A DNA stretch of 64,000 nt, taken from assembly GCF_903992535.2 (NCBI RefSeq), contig NC_052048.2, forward strand, positions 78,433,928 to 78,497,927, written 5' to 3'. Made by a program: the position numbers and the translations under genes. This document shows, piece by piece, positions 11,895-23,242 of the stretch (its first letter is position 1; each line of letters opens with the position of its first letter). Source of the DNA: Arvicola amphibius (taxonomy: Eukaryota > Chordata > Mammalia > Rodentia > Cricetidae). Below the pieces are notes generated by a model. The model had not been told where the DNA came from, searched no databases, and saw nothing but the letters and a program-made list of their open reading frames with translations.

Positions 11895-14329
11895 ATGGGC
11901 AGGCATCAATGCAAGAATTTCTCCAACAATCTGAAAAACAACATGAAATCACCAGAAGCCAGCAATCTTACAACAGGAGGATTTGAACACTTCAATCAAG
12001 AAGTAGAAACAACTGACTTTATGAAACTGATAGAGGCCCTTAAACAGGAGGTGAAAAACTCCCTTAAAGATATGGATGAGGATCCATTGCTGGTGGGAAT
12101 GCACACTTGTGCGACAACTTTGGAAAGCAGTGTGGCGGTTTCTCAGGAAATTCGGGATCAACCTACCCCAGGACCCAGCAGTTCCACTATTGGGAATATA
12201 CCCAAGAAATGCCCAATCATACTACAAAAGCATTTGCTCAACTATGTTCATAGCAGCATTATTTGTAATAGGCAGATCCTGGAAACAACCTAGATGCCCT
12301 TCAGTGGAAGAATGGATGAAGAAACTGTGGAATATATACATGTTAGAATACTACTCAGCAGTAAAAAACAATGACATCTTGAATTTTGCATGCAAATGGA
12401 TGGAAATAGAAAACACTATTCTGAGTGAGGTAACCCAGAGCCAAAAAGATGAACATGGGATGTACTCACTCATAATCGGTTTTTAGCCAGAAATAAAGGA
12501 CATCAAGCCTATAATTCAGGATCCTTAAGAAGATAATAAGAACGTGAACCCCCCAAAAAACATATAGTAATCCTCCTGGATATTGGAAGTAGACACGATC
12601 GCCAGGCAAAAATTGGGAACTTGAGGGTGGGGCGAGACGGGGCCAAGGGAAGATGGGGAGAGAAATGCGTGAAGGGGAGAATGGGGGAAGCTCGGAGGAA
12701 TGGGATGCTTGGGATACAGGAAGGGTGGATATGGGAGCAGGGAAGCATATATCTTAATTTAGGGAGCCATCTGAGGGCTGTCAAGAGACTTGACCCTAGA
12801 GGGGTTCCCAGGTTCCCAGGGAGATGCCCCCAGCTAGTTCCTTGGGCAGCTGAGGAGAGGGAGCCTGAAAAGGCCAGTTCCTATAGCCATACTGATGAAT
12901 TTCTTGCATATCACCATAGAACCTCCACCTGGCGATAGATGAAGAAAATGACTGAGCCCCACAGTGGAGCACCGGACTGAGCTCCCATGGTCCTGATGAG
13001 GAGCAGAAGGAGAGAGAACATGAGAAAGAAAGTCAGGACCGTGAGGGGTGCGTTCACCCATGGAGACGGTGGGACAGAACTAACGGGAGATCACCAACTC
13101 CAGTTGGATTGGGACTGATGGAACATAAGACCAAACCAGACTGTCTGAATGTGGCCGACGGTGGAGGCTGACTGAGAAGCCAAGGGCAAAGGCACTGAGC
13201 TTTGACTCTTCTGCATGGACAGGCTCTGTGGGAGCCTTCTCAGCTTGGTTGATCACCTTCCTGGACCTGGGGGGAGTTGGGAGGACCTTGGTCTTAACAT
13301 AGAGTAGGGAACCCCGATGGTTCCTTGGCCTGAAGAGGGAGTGGAGTATGGGTGGAGGGGAGGGGAGGGGAGGGGGAGGAAGAGGGGAGCAGATGGAAAT
13401 TTTTTAAATAAAAAAAAGATTTTGAAAAAAATAAAAAATAAAAAAAAAGAAATGGATGAGGACAATAACAAAAAGTTTGAAGAATTGAGTAAATCCATAA
13501 ATCATGTCCTAGGAAACCAAGGAAAAACAATCAGACAGATAATGGAAACAGTTCAAGACTTGAAAACTGAAATGGAGGCAAGGAAGAAAACACAAACCAA
13601 GGGCCGGCTGGATATGGAAAATCTAGGTAAATGAATGGAGACAACAGTAACAAGCATAACCAGCAGAATACAAGAGATAGAAGAAAGAATCTCAGATTCT
13701 GAAGATACCATAGAGAAAATAAATGCACTGATCAAAGAAAACAGCAAATCCAACAAATTCTCATCACATAACATTCAGGAAATCTGGAACAAAATAAAAA
13801 AAAAACAAACCTAAGAATAATAGTGGTAGAAGAAGGAGAAGTAAAGCTCAACAGTCCAAAAAATATATTTAATAAAATTATAGAAGAAAACTTTCCCAAT
13901 CTAAAGAAAGATATTCCTATGAAGGTTCAAGAAGCATACAGAACACTGAATAGACTAGATCAAAAAAAAAAAACCATCCCTCACCATATAACAATCAAAA
14001 CACAAAACATACATAATAAAGAAAGAATATTAAAAGCTGAAAAGGAAAAAGGTCAAGTAACTTATAAAGGTAAACCTATCAGACTTACACCTGACTTCTC
14101 TATGGAAACTATGAAAGCCAGAAGTTCCTGGATAGATGTACTGCAGAAACTAAGAGACCATGAATGCAAACCCAGACATCTATACTCAGCCAAGCTTTCA
14201 CTCACTATAAATGGAGAAAACAAAATTTTCCAGGATAAAAACAAATTTAAACAATACTTAGCCACAAATCCAGCCTTACAGAAAGTAATAGAAGGAAAAT
14301 CACAATTCCACAATAACTCAGACATCTAG
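11895..14329 (+). pseudogene. L1 ORF1 interrupted by nested L1 and stops
   Basis: Starts MGRHQCKNFSNNLKNNM at 11895 and continues to KDMDE, where the L1 at 12083-13445 is inserted. It resumes with NNKKFEELSKSINHV and the stop after ENLGK (13632). The RNA-binding core continues in shifted frames (13823-14329: ENFPNLKKDIPMKVQEAYRT through to HNNSDI-stop). The protein cannot be made as a unit. The TGA at 13632-13634 is at the position shared by the other two ORF1 copies. Confidence 0.85.
12083..13445 (+). mobile_element. 5'-truncated L1 nested in L1 ORF1
   Basis: Begins in the ORF2 C-terminus (TCCATTGCTGGTGGGAATGC), passes the ORF2 stop near 12485, carries the 3' UTR with a G-rich block (13335-13395) and ends in an A-rich tail. 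A 17-bp target duplication flanks it: AAAGATATGGATGAGGA at 12066-12082 and AAAGAAATGGATGAGGA at 13446-13462 (one mismatch). The duplicated sequence is ORF1 coding sequence of the host L1. Confidence 0.93.
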
Positions 14330-14396
14330 TGACCCTTCAGCAGCACATCTCAAAGAAGGGAGACATGCAATCTCTACTACCAAAAAAAAAAAAAAA

Positions 14397-15650
14397 TGAC
14401 GACCGGAGTTAACATCCACTGGTCATTAATGTCACTTAATAACAATGGACTCAATTCACCTATAAAAAGGCACAGGCTAAGAGATTGAATACGAAAACAG
14501 GATCCAACATTCTGCTGTTTACAATAAACACACCTCAACCACAAAGACAGACATCTACTCAGATTAAAGGCTTGGGAAAAGGTTTATCAAGTAAATGGTC
14601 CTAAGAAAAAGTGGGTTTGGCCATACTAATTTCTAACAAGGTTGACTTCAAACTAAAATCAAAAAGAAGAGATAGAAAGGGACATTTTATACTCATAACA
14701 GGAACAATTCATCAAGATGAAGTCTCAATCCTGAACATCTATGCCTCCAATATATAAGCACCCACTTATATAAAAGAAACACTACTAGAACTCAAGGCAG
14801 GAATCAGACCACACAAACTGATAGTAGGAGACCTCAACACTCCTCTCTCACCAAAGTGCAGGTCAATCAGACAGAAACCTAACAGAGAAATAAGAGACTT
14901 AATGGAGGTAATAAATCAAATGGACTTAACAGACATCTATAGAACATTCCACCCAAATAGGAAAGAATATACCTTCTTCTCTGCATCTCATGGAACCTTC
15001 TCGAAAATTGACCACATACTCGGTAACAAAGCAAACTTCCACAGTTACAAAAAAATATTAGTAACCACCTGTGTCTTATCGGGTCACCATGGATTAAAGT
15101 TAGAATTCAACAACAATGCTACCCCTAGAAAGCCTACAAACTCATGGAAACTGAACAGTCAACTACTGAACCACACCTGGGTCAAGGAAGAAATAAAGAA
15201 AGAAATTAAAGTCTTTCTTGAATTTAATGAAAACAAAGACACAACATACTCAAACCTATGGGACACAACGAAAGCAGTGCTAAGAGGAAAGTTCATAGCA
15301 CTAAGTGCCCACTTAAAGAAAACGGAAAAAGCACACATTGGGCACTTAACAGCATACCTGAAAGCTCTAGAAAAAAAAGAAGCAGACTCACCTAGGCGGA
15401 GTAGAAGACTGGTAATAATCAAGCTGAGGGTTGAAATCAACAAAATAGAAACAGAAAACAATCCAAAGAATCAATGAAACAAAAAGCTGGTTCTTGGAGA
15501 AAATCAACAAGATTGACAAACCCCTATCCAAACTAATCAAATGGCAGAGAGAGAACAAGCAAATTAGTAAGATCAGAAGTGAAAATGGAGACATAACCAC
15601 AGACACAGAGTAAATTCAGAGAATCTTAGTACAAAAGCCTGTATGCCACA
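14397..15650 (+). pseudogene. L1 ORF2, endonuclease domain only
   Basis: Starts at about 14397 with ATGACGACCGGAGTTAACAT. Several stops break the first 500 bp. An open stretch at 14902-15477 carries the end of the endonuclease: HPNRKEYTFFSASHGTFSKI, then LSGHHGLKLEF. The related copy at about 5900 has SDHHG here, so the catalytic Asp of the conserved SDH motif has become Gly (GGT for GAT). The frame then runs to the break at 15650; no RT domain remains. Confidence 0.85.
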
Positions 15651-16402
15651 TTAAAACACCACATTGAATATATCAGGGTTCCTCAGATCAGAACTGTCAC
15701 TTACTTAAAATCAAAGATTCAGAAGACTGAGTTCCTCCAGTATTCCAGCTAAGATAATCTGATCCATGACTTTCATTTGCCTTGAAAGATTTTTATTGAA
15801 GCTTTGGGTCTTTATACAGCTATCATGCTCTGTATTAATAAGCCATATAAAATACTACTACTACTACTACTAAATGTCAGAAAGTAAGGTAGAATATTGA
15901 CATTCCTAAACCAAGAAATCTGTTCAGTTCTAGGGTATGAAAAACTGCACCTATAGATAATTGTGAATCTGAGTCACAAATTCATTGAAGAAAAATTGCA
16001 TTGTCATGTGTATGATTAGTAATTTTCTTATATCTCAAAGAGTAACAATGAGAACTATGAGACATCTCAGAGTATACAGGCATTTGTTGCTAAGTCAAAC
16101 ACTTGGATTCATACCTGAAACTGACAAGATAGGAGAGAACCTACTTCCTACAAATTGTCTTCAAACTTTCACCTGTGAGCGGTGGTACATCCTCACTGCA
16201 AGACAGAGAAATGATAAAATTTTAATAAAAAGAGAAACAATGAATTGGACCCTGGCTATTGCAAAAGAATTTTGATGATATTAGAAGCAGAAATTTTAAA
16301 TGATCAGTTTAATTTTATGAGATAATGACAGAAATGTTATAAATATAGCACAAAATATTCAGTAATAGCAGTAATATATACTTGATAGGAATTTGAAACA
16401 CA
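15651..16402. other. Unassigned sequence with a short CTA repeat
   Basis: No gene recognised. A short (CTA)n run lies at about 15853-15871. Confidence 0.5.
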
Positions 16403-16408
16403 ATGGAT

Positions 16409-16731
16409 TGCCACACACCACACCCCGTATCTGTGAACGGTGCGCTGGCACCCAGTTTGTGAGATTCTGGCAAGGGGCAGGAGGTTAAAATACACAAACA
16501 CAGAAAGACAGAGAGACAGCGACATGGGTCATCCTTGAATTCCCTAAGAATGCTCCCTTTATTGTGTTCAGGGGCAGATTATATAGAGATAGCCACGCCC
16601 CAGCCAAACCCACCAGAAACCACTCTCCTGCCATCAGGAACTCCTGAAGGTCTCGTGCTCAGAGCGGCTATAGGCACTCAGATCAGGGGATTACAAGAAA
16701 TTCAGGATCTGGGGTCTCACTGCTCCCAACA
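16409..16731 (-). mobile_element. Solo LTR, IAP-like (ERV2)
   Basis: Read on minus it begins TGTTGGGAGCAGTGAGACC and ends GTGTGTGGCA, 323 bp. It has a TATA-like CTCTATATAATC (about 16570-16581) and a polyadenylation signal AATAAA (16558-16563, minus). The exact 6-bp target duplication ATGGAT is at 16403-16408 and 16732-16737. The TGTTGGGAG start and TATA-to-AATAAA spacing are typical of intracisternal-A-type LTRs. No internal sequence remains, so it is a recombined solo LTR. Confidence 0.93.
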
Positions 16732-16737
16732 ATGGAT

Positions 16738-17192
16738 CAGAACTCTTTAAGGTTTACTGAGCATCTTTTGGAAACAAGTAAAATATTTATATTTATTATT
16801 AATTAAATTACACAACTAGGTCTAAGTTCAATTCAAGCTGAATATTTCCTCCTGAATATCTTTTTGGAGCAAAAGTCTCCCAGGAATAACATGTATTCTG
16901 CAGGCAATTTGTGTTATTCTGAGACATCTGGAATCCTGAGTTGAGCCTAACTAATCCTGAAACTGACCATCCATGTTAACATAGAGCACCATCTTCTTAT
17001 ATACTTCTTAATAGACTAGTCACACACTATCTAGTCGCAGGTCTCAGTAGGATCTCCTAGGCTATTGTTGCTGCTCTGTTCCCAGGAAAGGAAGGGCAAT
17101 ATCAACAATTTTGTAGCTCATTGTGCTCTTTAGCAGAGTCTTCTTGTAACTTGATTAGTTTACTATATTTGTTGTAAGCTCTTCATCCATAT
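16738..17192. other. Unassigned sequence
   Basis: No coding signal, repeat or regulatory pattern recognised. Confidence 0.45.
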
Positions 17193-17201
17193 AGAAAATA
17201 T

Positions 17202-19142
17202 GATATCCAGTTATGCCAGCACCATTTGTTGAAGATGCTTTCTTTCTTCTATTGTGTACTTTTAGCTCCTTTATCGAAAATCAGGTGTTCATAGGTTTGT
17301 GGGTTAAAATCTGGGTCTTCTATTCAATTTCATTGGTTGACTTCTCTGTTTTTATGCCAATACCAAGCTGTTTTCAATACTGTTGCTCTGTAATAGAGTT
17401 TGAAGTCAGGAAAAGTAATGCATCCAGAAGTTCCTTTATTGTATAAGATTGTTTTGGCTATCCTGGGTTTTTTGTTTTTCCATAGTTGTTTATTGTTCTC
17501 TCAAGGTCTGTGAAGAATTTTGATGGGATTTTAATGGGGATTGCATTGAATCTATAGATTGCTTTTGGTAGAATTGCCATTTTTACTATGTTGATCCTCC
17601 CAATCCAAGAGCAAGGAAGACCCTTCCATTTTCTGGTATCCTCTTCAATTTCTTTCTTCAAAGACTTAAAGTTCTTGTCAAATAGATCTTTCCCTTCCTT
17701 GGTTAGAGTTACCCCAAGATAATTTATGCTATTTGTGGCTATCGTGAAAGGTGATGCTTCTCTGATTTCCCTCTCTGCTTCCTTATCCTTTGTGTATACT
17801 AGGGCAACTGATTTTCTGGAGTTGATCTTGTATCCTGCCACATTACTAAAGGTGTTTATCAGCTGTAGCAGTTCTTTGGTGGAGTTCAGGAATATATCCA
17901 AGAGATGACCTACCATATTACAAAAACATTTGTTCAACTATGTTTATAGCAGCATTATTTGTAATAGCCAGAACCTGGAAACATCTTAGATGCCCTTCAA
18001 TGGAAGAATGGATGAAGAAAGTGTGAAATTTATACATATTAGAGTACTATCAGCGGTAAAAAATAAAACAATGACATCTTGAATTTTGCATGCAAATGGA
18101 TGAAAATAGAAAACACTATCCTGAGTGAGACAACCCAGACCCAAAAAGATGAACATGGGATGTACTCACTCATAACTGGTTTCTAGCCATAAATAAAGGA
18201 CATTGAGCCTATAATTTGTGAGCCTAGAGAAGCTAAATAAGAAGGTGAATCCAAAGAAAAACATATAATTATCCTCCTGGATATTGGAAGTAGACAAAAT
18301 TGCCGGGCAAAAAAATGGGAACTTGGGGGTAGGATGGGATGGGGTCAAAGGGAGATGTGGAGAGAAAAGTGTGAAAGGGAGAATGGGGAGAGCTTGGGGA
18401 AATGGGATGGTTGGGATAAAGGAAGGGTGGATGTGGGAGCAGGGAAGTATATATCTTAATTAAGAGAGCCATTTTAGGGTTGGCGAGAGACTTGACTCTA
18501 GAGGGGTTCCCAGGTGTCCAGGGAGATATCCCAAGCTACTTCCTTGGGCAGCTGAGGAGAGGGAGCCTGAAATGGCCTGATCCTATAGCCATAATGATGA
18601 ATATCTTGCATATCACCATAGAACCTTCATCTGGCGATGGATGGAGATAGAGGCAGAGCCCCACATTGGAGCACCAGACTGAGCTCCCAAGGTCCAAATG
18701 AGGAGCAGAAGGAGGGAGAACATGAGCAAGGAAGTCAGGACTGTGAGGGGTGGACCCACCCACTGAGATGGTGGGGCTGATCTAATGGGAGCTCACCAAG
18801 GCCAGCTGGACTGGGATTGAAAAAGCACGGGATAAAACCAGACTCCCTGAACATGGCGGACAATGAGGGCTGCTGAGAAGCCAAGGACAATGGGACTGGG
18901 TTTTGATTCTACTGCATGTACTGGCTTTGGAGGGGCCTAGCCTGTTTGTATGCTCACCTTCCTAGACCTGGATGGAGCAGGGAGGACCATGGACTTCCCA
19001 CAGGACAGGGAACTCATACTGCTCTTTGGGCTTGAGAGGGAGGGGTAGGAGAGTGGGGGGAGAGGGAGGAAAATGGGAGGCTTGGAGGAGGCGGGGAGGA
19101 GCTGGAAATTTTTAATAAAAAAAATAATAATAATAAAGAAAA
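17202..19142 (+). mobile_element. L1 with 5' inversion (twin priming)
   Basis: 17202 to about 17887 is L1 ORF2 in minus orientation (KELLQLINTFSNVAGYKINS through the region before the C-terminus). At about 17887-17890 it switches to plus orientation and continues through the ORF2 end, the 3' UTR and an A-rich tail. The two pieces skip roughly the L1 stretch between them. A possible short target duplication AGAAAATAT is at 17193-17201 and 19143-19151, but the right copy lies in A-rich sequence, so it is weak support. Confidence 0.88.
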
Positions 19143-19151
19143 AGAAAATAT

Positions 19152-20176
19152 AACATACATATAACACAGTATAATTCATTCCTCTGTGCTTCTTGAGGAG
19201 ACAGATGAACCACCAATTGAAGGGCAAGTGAGAGTATTCATAACTGTTTATTCAGGGACCAGTAGAAATATGGAAAATTGCTAGAACTTATATATAATCC
19301 ATCCAGTGTGCAATCTGGAGGCCCATCAAGTTTCAATAGCACTGTATCTGTGATACAATTCACACTCATGAGCAGCAGCCTGAAGTCTGAAGATGCTGCC
19401 ATTTATTAACATGGACAGTATTATAGTAACCCTCTTACAATGTTACAAGCCATAACATAACTCCACACACACACCAGGGAATCAGAAACGAGAAAGTAGG
19501 AGGCCTCACATGCTGCTTTTCATCTTCCTTCCTGCTGACATTTCTCATCTGCAGTCAGGATTTGAAGGTCACTGGGATATTATGGGAAATGGAGTCAGGG
19601 AATTTCTGCTGTTGCTTAATTTTCTTTCTGCTGAGCTCAAAACAAAGACATGATAATGACTCTCCAGAATAATAACAGACTAGGATATGGGTCACATGGC
19701 CAAGCATTATTTGATCTCCTGTGACAATAGAGAAGCCAGTATATTCATTTCAAGCAGGAATAGTTTTACATGTGAAGAGTGGGAGTGCTAAAGCAATAAC
19801 TTTGTGAGGGGGGTGGGATATTTGGTGCTTAGTAAAGTAGTTTCTGTAAAAACAAGAACATGTTTTTCTCACAGGGTACGTCTAATAGAGGCTGTAGAAT
19901 TCTGGCCCCGGACCTATCAGCAAATCCCATATCCTGGCAGGTGACACTTTCACCTTCCTGTAATACCTTACCTGGTGAATCTTGTTCTTTGAGCACATGC
20001 ATCTCCCTGGTGATTCTGGGGGATATTTCTCCACAACAGTTGTTCTCATCTTAAATAATAAGAATATATTTTAGTAATAACTTCAATGATTTACATAAGA
20101 TTAAAAATCAGTTTAAAGTGACATTTACCTCAAAAATAATCATAATACTTATATTTTAGTTCTTTCTCCAACTTAT
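19152..20176. other. Unassigned; contains diverged V-kappa flank-like copy
   Basis: No gene. 19345-19480 resembles 28130-28250 (e.g. CAGCCTGAAGTCTGAAGATG against CTTGCATCCTGAAGATG, and TTACAAGCCATAACATAACT against ATACAACCATGATGTAAACT). This suggests a duplicated flank of a V-kappa unit. The remainder is unassigned. Confidence 0.4.
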
Positions 20177-20329
20177 TTTTTGGGGAGTGGTTTTGAGACA
20201 GGATTTCTCTGTAACTTTGGAGTCCTGAAAATAGCTCTTGTAGACCAAGTTTGCCTCTAACTCACAAAGATCCGCCTGCCTCTGCCTCCTGAAAGTTGGG
20301 ATTAAAGGTCTACACCACCACTTCCAGGC
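20177..20329 (-). mobile_element. B1 SINE
   Basis: Minus-orientation B1: GTTTTGAGACAGGATTTCTC, CTCTTGTAGACCAAGTTTGC, CTCACAAAGATCCGCCTGCC, TTGGGATTAAAGGTCTACAC. Moderately diverged. Confidence 0.88.
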
Positions 20330-21329
20330 CCTCCATATTCTGTTATATTCTTTTTACTGGTAGTTTATTTTAAAATGTATTTTTAGTTAATGCACCCTTC
20401 ACAAATTTCATAAATCTATACAATAAGTATTGGTTACATTTGTCTCTCCACTTTCCTTTACTCTCTTTCTCTAACTCCACCACCACCACCTTCTCTTGCC
20501 ACTAGATTTCCATCTGTTCATGATTTTGTGGTTTGCTTTTTCCTTGTTACCCACTATACTTAACCAGGGCCACAAACACAGGCATGAGTATGAAGCTCTC
20601 CACCATTGTATGAGTACTTCATTGATGGCTACATCCCTAAAGGTAATTTCTTCGCCTTCCTCAGTAGCTCTGAAGTAACATGAGGTTTCCATCCAATCTA
20701 TGACTGAATGTTAATGAGTCCAGTGCTGTGCAGACATCATGCAGACCATTGCAGCTGTTGTGTTCTTGGTTTCATCTGTGCATAAATCATATGAGAAAGC
20801 ATATCCTATAACTTGTCTTCATTTTCTAGCTCTTACTTCATTCTTAAACCATTTCCTTCAGGTTCCCCATGCCTTAGAGTGGGTGACACGGTGATTCTCT
20901 TATGGCTAGGCACTCAAGAGTTACTTGTTTCAGTCGACATGACCACCCAGTCTCTGTATTAACTACTATTCAAAGAAGAGTGAAACATCTTTATATTAAG
21001 GCTGGCTATTGCAATAATCTGAAATTGATTCATCAATGCAACAAAGAAATATACAGCCAAAATTATAGTCATTTTAAATATTCAACATTTTAATTCTATT
21101 AGTCATCACCATGTAACATAGTCCCCATATTTCCTCTCTGCATCTCTTACAGACAAAGTCACCATTGGAGTGTTAGGAATAGATTAGACATGTGTCAGCA
21201 AAACTGTGGAAAGCTTCCAATCTTCTCCTATACTGTATGCATATCCAGTTTACTATTTGAGGCACAAGCTAGTCTCAGTGGTAGGGGTTTGGGGACAGAT
21301 TTCACTCACTATATGTTACTAGGAGTCTG
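20330..21329. other. Unassigned sequence
   Basis: No gene or repeat recognised. Short open frames on both strands look like chance. Confidence 0.45.
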
Positions 21330-21640
21330 AGGGTACTGCACCTTGTCACCGTCAAAAGTACTATGAGTTACCATCCACAACAATACAAGTCATAATATAA
21401 AACATTCAGATCAAGAGATACTGAGACTGGGATGTAATAGCTGCTTCTCCCAGCAGCTACAATCCAATAATACAATAATATTTTCAAGTAGAGCTATGTC
21501 TTGAAGGTCACTGTGAAGCTTTAGTGAGAAATTCTACTAATGTTACTCTGTCTGCAATTATCTCTATTAACCCAGCAGCACAGATATGACCAGAATTCTG
21601 ATGATTTCCTTTATTGTAGTATTTTTCTGACTGCTTAGCA
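21330..21640. repeat. V-kappa 3'-flank paralogous segment, copy A
   Basis: Shares an ordered series of words with 28180-28440: TTACC…CAA…AATACAA, then AATATTTTCAAGTAG against AATATTTTTTCTCAAGTAG, then CAGCAGCACAG…GAATTCTGATGAT against CAAGCAGCACAG…AAATTCTGATGAT. Each copy lies 0.9-1.6 kb downstream (in V orientation) of a V-kappa segment, as expected for an old duplicated V unit. Judged by eye only. Confidence 0.5.
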
Positions 21641-21660
21641 GGACAATTTCAGAGAAATTG

Positions 21661-21948
21661 TGAAGGGAAAGCCTAGCCAAAAACCTTGTTTTGTAAGGCG
21701 TGTCCCCCTTAGTCTAAAGGCGTGTCCCCCTTGGTCTAAAGGCGTGTCCCCCTTAGGCGTGTCCCCCTTAGGCTAATATTGACTTATAAAATCTTGCGGG
21801 CCTGTGGCCCGCCTGCTCTTTGTTTTCCTGCGCTCCTCGCTGGAACCTTGGATTTGTAAGTTCCCTTTCCTTTCCTTTATTAAAACTGAATTATATATAT
21901 TAAAGCTTCTCTGGTGAATCATAACTGCCGATCAACCACGCACCTTCA
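21661..21948 (+). mobile_element. Solo LTR with tandem U3 repeats (ERV2-type)
   Basis: 288 bp, beginning TGAAGG and ending CCTTCA (perfect 6-bp terminal inverted repeat). The exact target duplication AAATTG is at 21655-21660 and 21949-21954. U3 holds four tandem copies of GGCGTGTCCCCCTTAG (21697-about 21772). The TATA box TATAAA is at 21785-21790, and an ATTAAA polyadenylation-type signal is near 21898-21903. No internal sequence. Confidence 0.93.
21697..21772 (+). repeat. Tandem U3 motif GGCGTGTCCCCCTTAG x4
   Basis: Copies begin at 21697, 21719, 21741 and about 21756: the first two intervals are 22 bp, the last about 15 bp because the linker TCTAAA is missing. They lie just upstream of the LTR TATA box, in enhancer position. 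The CACGCC core (read on minus) resembles GC-box/KLF-type sites; binding is inference. Confidence 0.85.
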
Positions 21949-21954
21949 AAATTG

Positions 21955-23214
21955 TCCATTAATAAAAATGAGAAGACAGAGGATGAGGGATACTACTTTT
22001 AGTGGAGTGATAGATGCAATTTACTTTAAATAAGTGATTGTCCCAGAGAACAAGTGGTCAGAAAAAATCCTGAGATGAGTGAAAAAAGCATAAACCAGGT
22101 GTAAAGGCTCCTGAACCTCCAATAAAATGGCTGAAGAGAGGTGCCACCTACACTTTTCTTCAACAAATTGAGCCAAATTACAGAATAAACAAATGCTATC
22201 TAACTAGATTCTTGAAGAGCAACACTGAAGAATAGAGGGATGTCATGGAGACAGTAAATTATCCTAAAATGCAAATGGCATGGAAAACTAGTAGAGAATG
22301 TCCTCTATGTGGACCACTCCATGTCACCACTTGAGATCAGCTGGTAAACAAGAGGATTTCCTGTGGCTGTATGAATGAAAGAGTGAGGTCTACCCCAACC
22401 CCACACACAATGAAGCCCACAGACCATGAAGGCTTTTTGCTGGTGAATCTACACTAACTGGCCTCTAGTTCAGAATTTGAAGCATCTGAGCTTTCACCAC
22501 TTCACTTCCTCATAGAAGACACATAGTTGGGAAGGGCCTGAGAGGAAATACTATAGGAAAATCCATGGGAAAAAATATATTGTACAAAATAAGTAATAAA
22601 GTCACCCAGTCTATACTGTGCTTTCAGTCGCAGGAACGAATACTTCACAGAACTACTTCAACACTATATCCACCAATGACCTACAGAAATAGTCTGTTCA
22701 TAAGTCCCTGCTTCTCACTTTTTATTTGTAATGTTATTCTACCCCAAGACTGGAGAATTTCAATTTCTCTATAGCCATTAAGAAACATTGAAGCAACAGT
22801 TGGATACACTCTGATATACTTACCCTAAACCTGCCTCAGGAAACTCACAAGTCTGAGAAGGCACATATCCTGGTAGGTGAACAAGATTCACAACCCTAGA
22901 AGCCAATGCCTCTGGGATTTTTGTAAGTACTAGTGTTGCAAATTGTAATTTAAAAATAATCCCACAGATAACCATATTTCTCTCCCTTGATTCCTACCCA
23001 AACAAACAAACAAAAAACCTACTGATATAAAAGAATCTACCAGATTCATATAAAAATGTTAGACATTAGAAGCATTAAAAGTAGGAAAATGTATACATGT
23101 CTAAAAAATACTAACACCACCTTACAACACTTTAGGAAACGCTGTCACATATCAGTCAAACGTTTGGCCACATTTCATCTCTAGGAGGAAGCAGCTGGGC
23201 CATAGTAGAGTAAG
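21955..23214. other. Unassigned sequence 3' of V-kappa segment 1
   Basis: No gene, SINE or L1 recognised in this stretch; it is downstream flank of the V segment. Confidence 0.45.
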
Positions 23215-23242
23215 TGTTTTTGTTCCAGTCTGTAGCACTGTG
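23215..23242 (-). promoter_or_regulatory. V-kappa recombination signal sequence (12-RSS)
   Basis: Read on minus: heptamer CACAGTG (23236-23242, perfect consensus), 12-bp spacer (23224-23235), nonamer ACAAAAACA (23215-23223, one difference from ACAAAAACC). A 12-bp spacer is the kappa V type, pairing with the 23-RSS of J-kappa. Confidence 0.95.

Larger units (their letters stand above)
11560..15650 (+). mobile_element. L1 lacking its 3' half, split by a second L1
   Basis: Plus-strand L1: 5' UTR (about 11560-11894), ORF1 (starts 11895, resumes 13463-14329 after the nested L1) and ORF2 N-terminal half (14397-15650). Similarity stops abruptly at TGTATGCCACA (15650), where related copies continue into the RT domain. 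The missing 3' end is not what target-primed insertion produces, so a later deletion or rearrangement is likely. The left boundary is approximate. Confidence 0.85.

Noticed and set aside
21697..21772. Regularly spaced 16-bp repeats considered as a CRISPR-like array
   Set aside because: Eukaryotic context, 6-bp identical linkers rather than unique spacers, and position inside an LTR U3.
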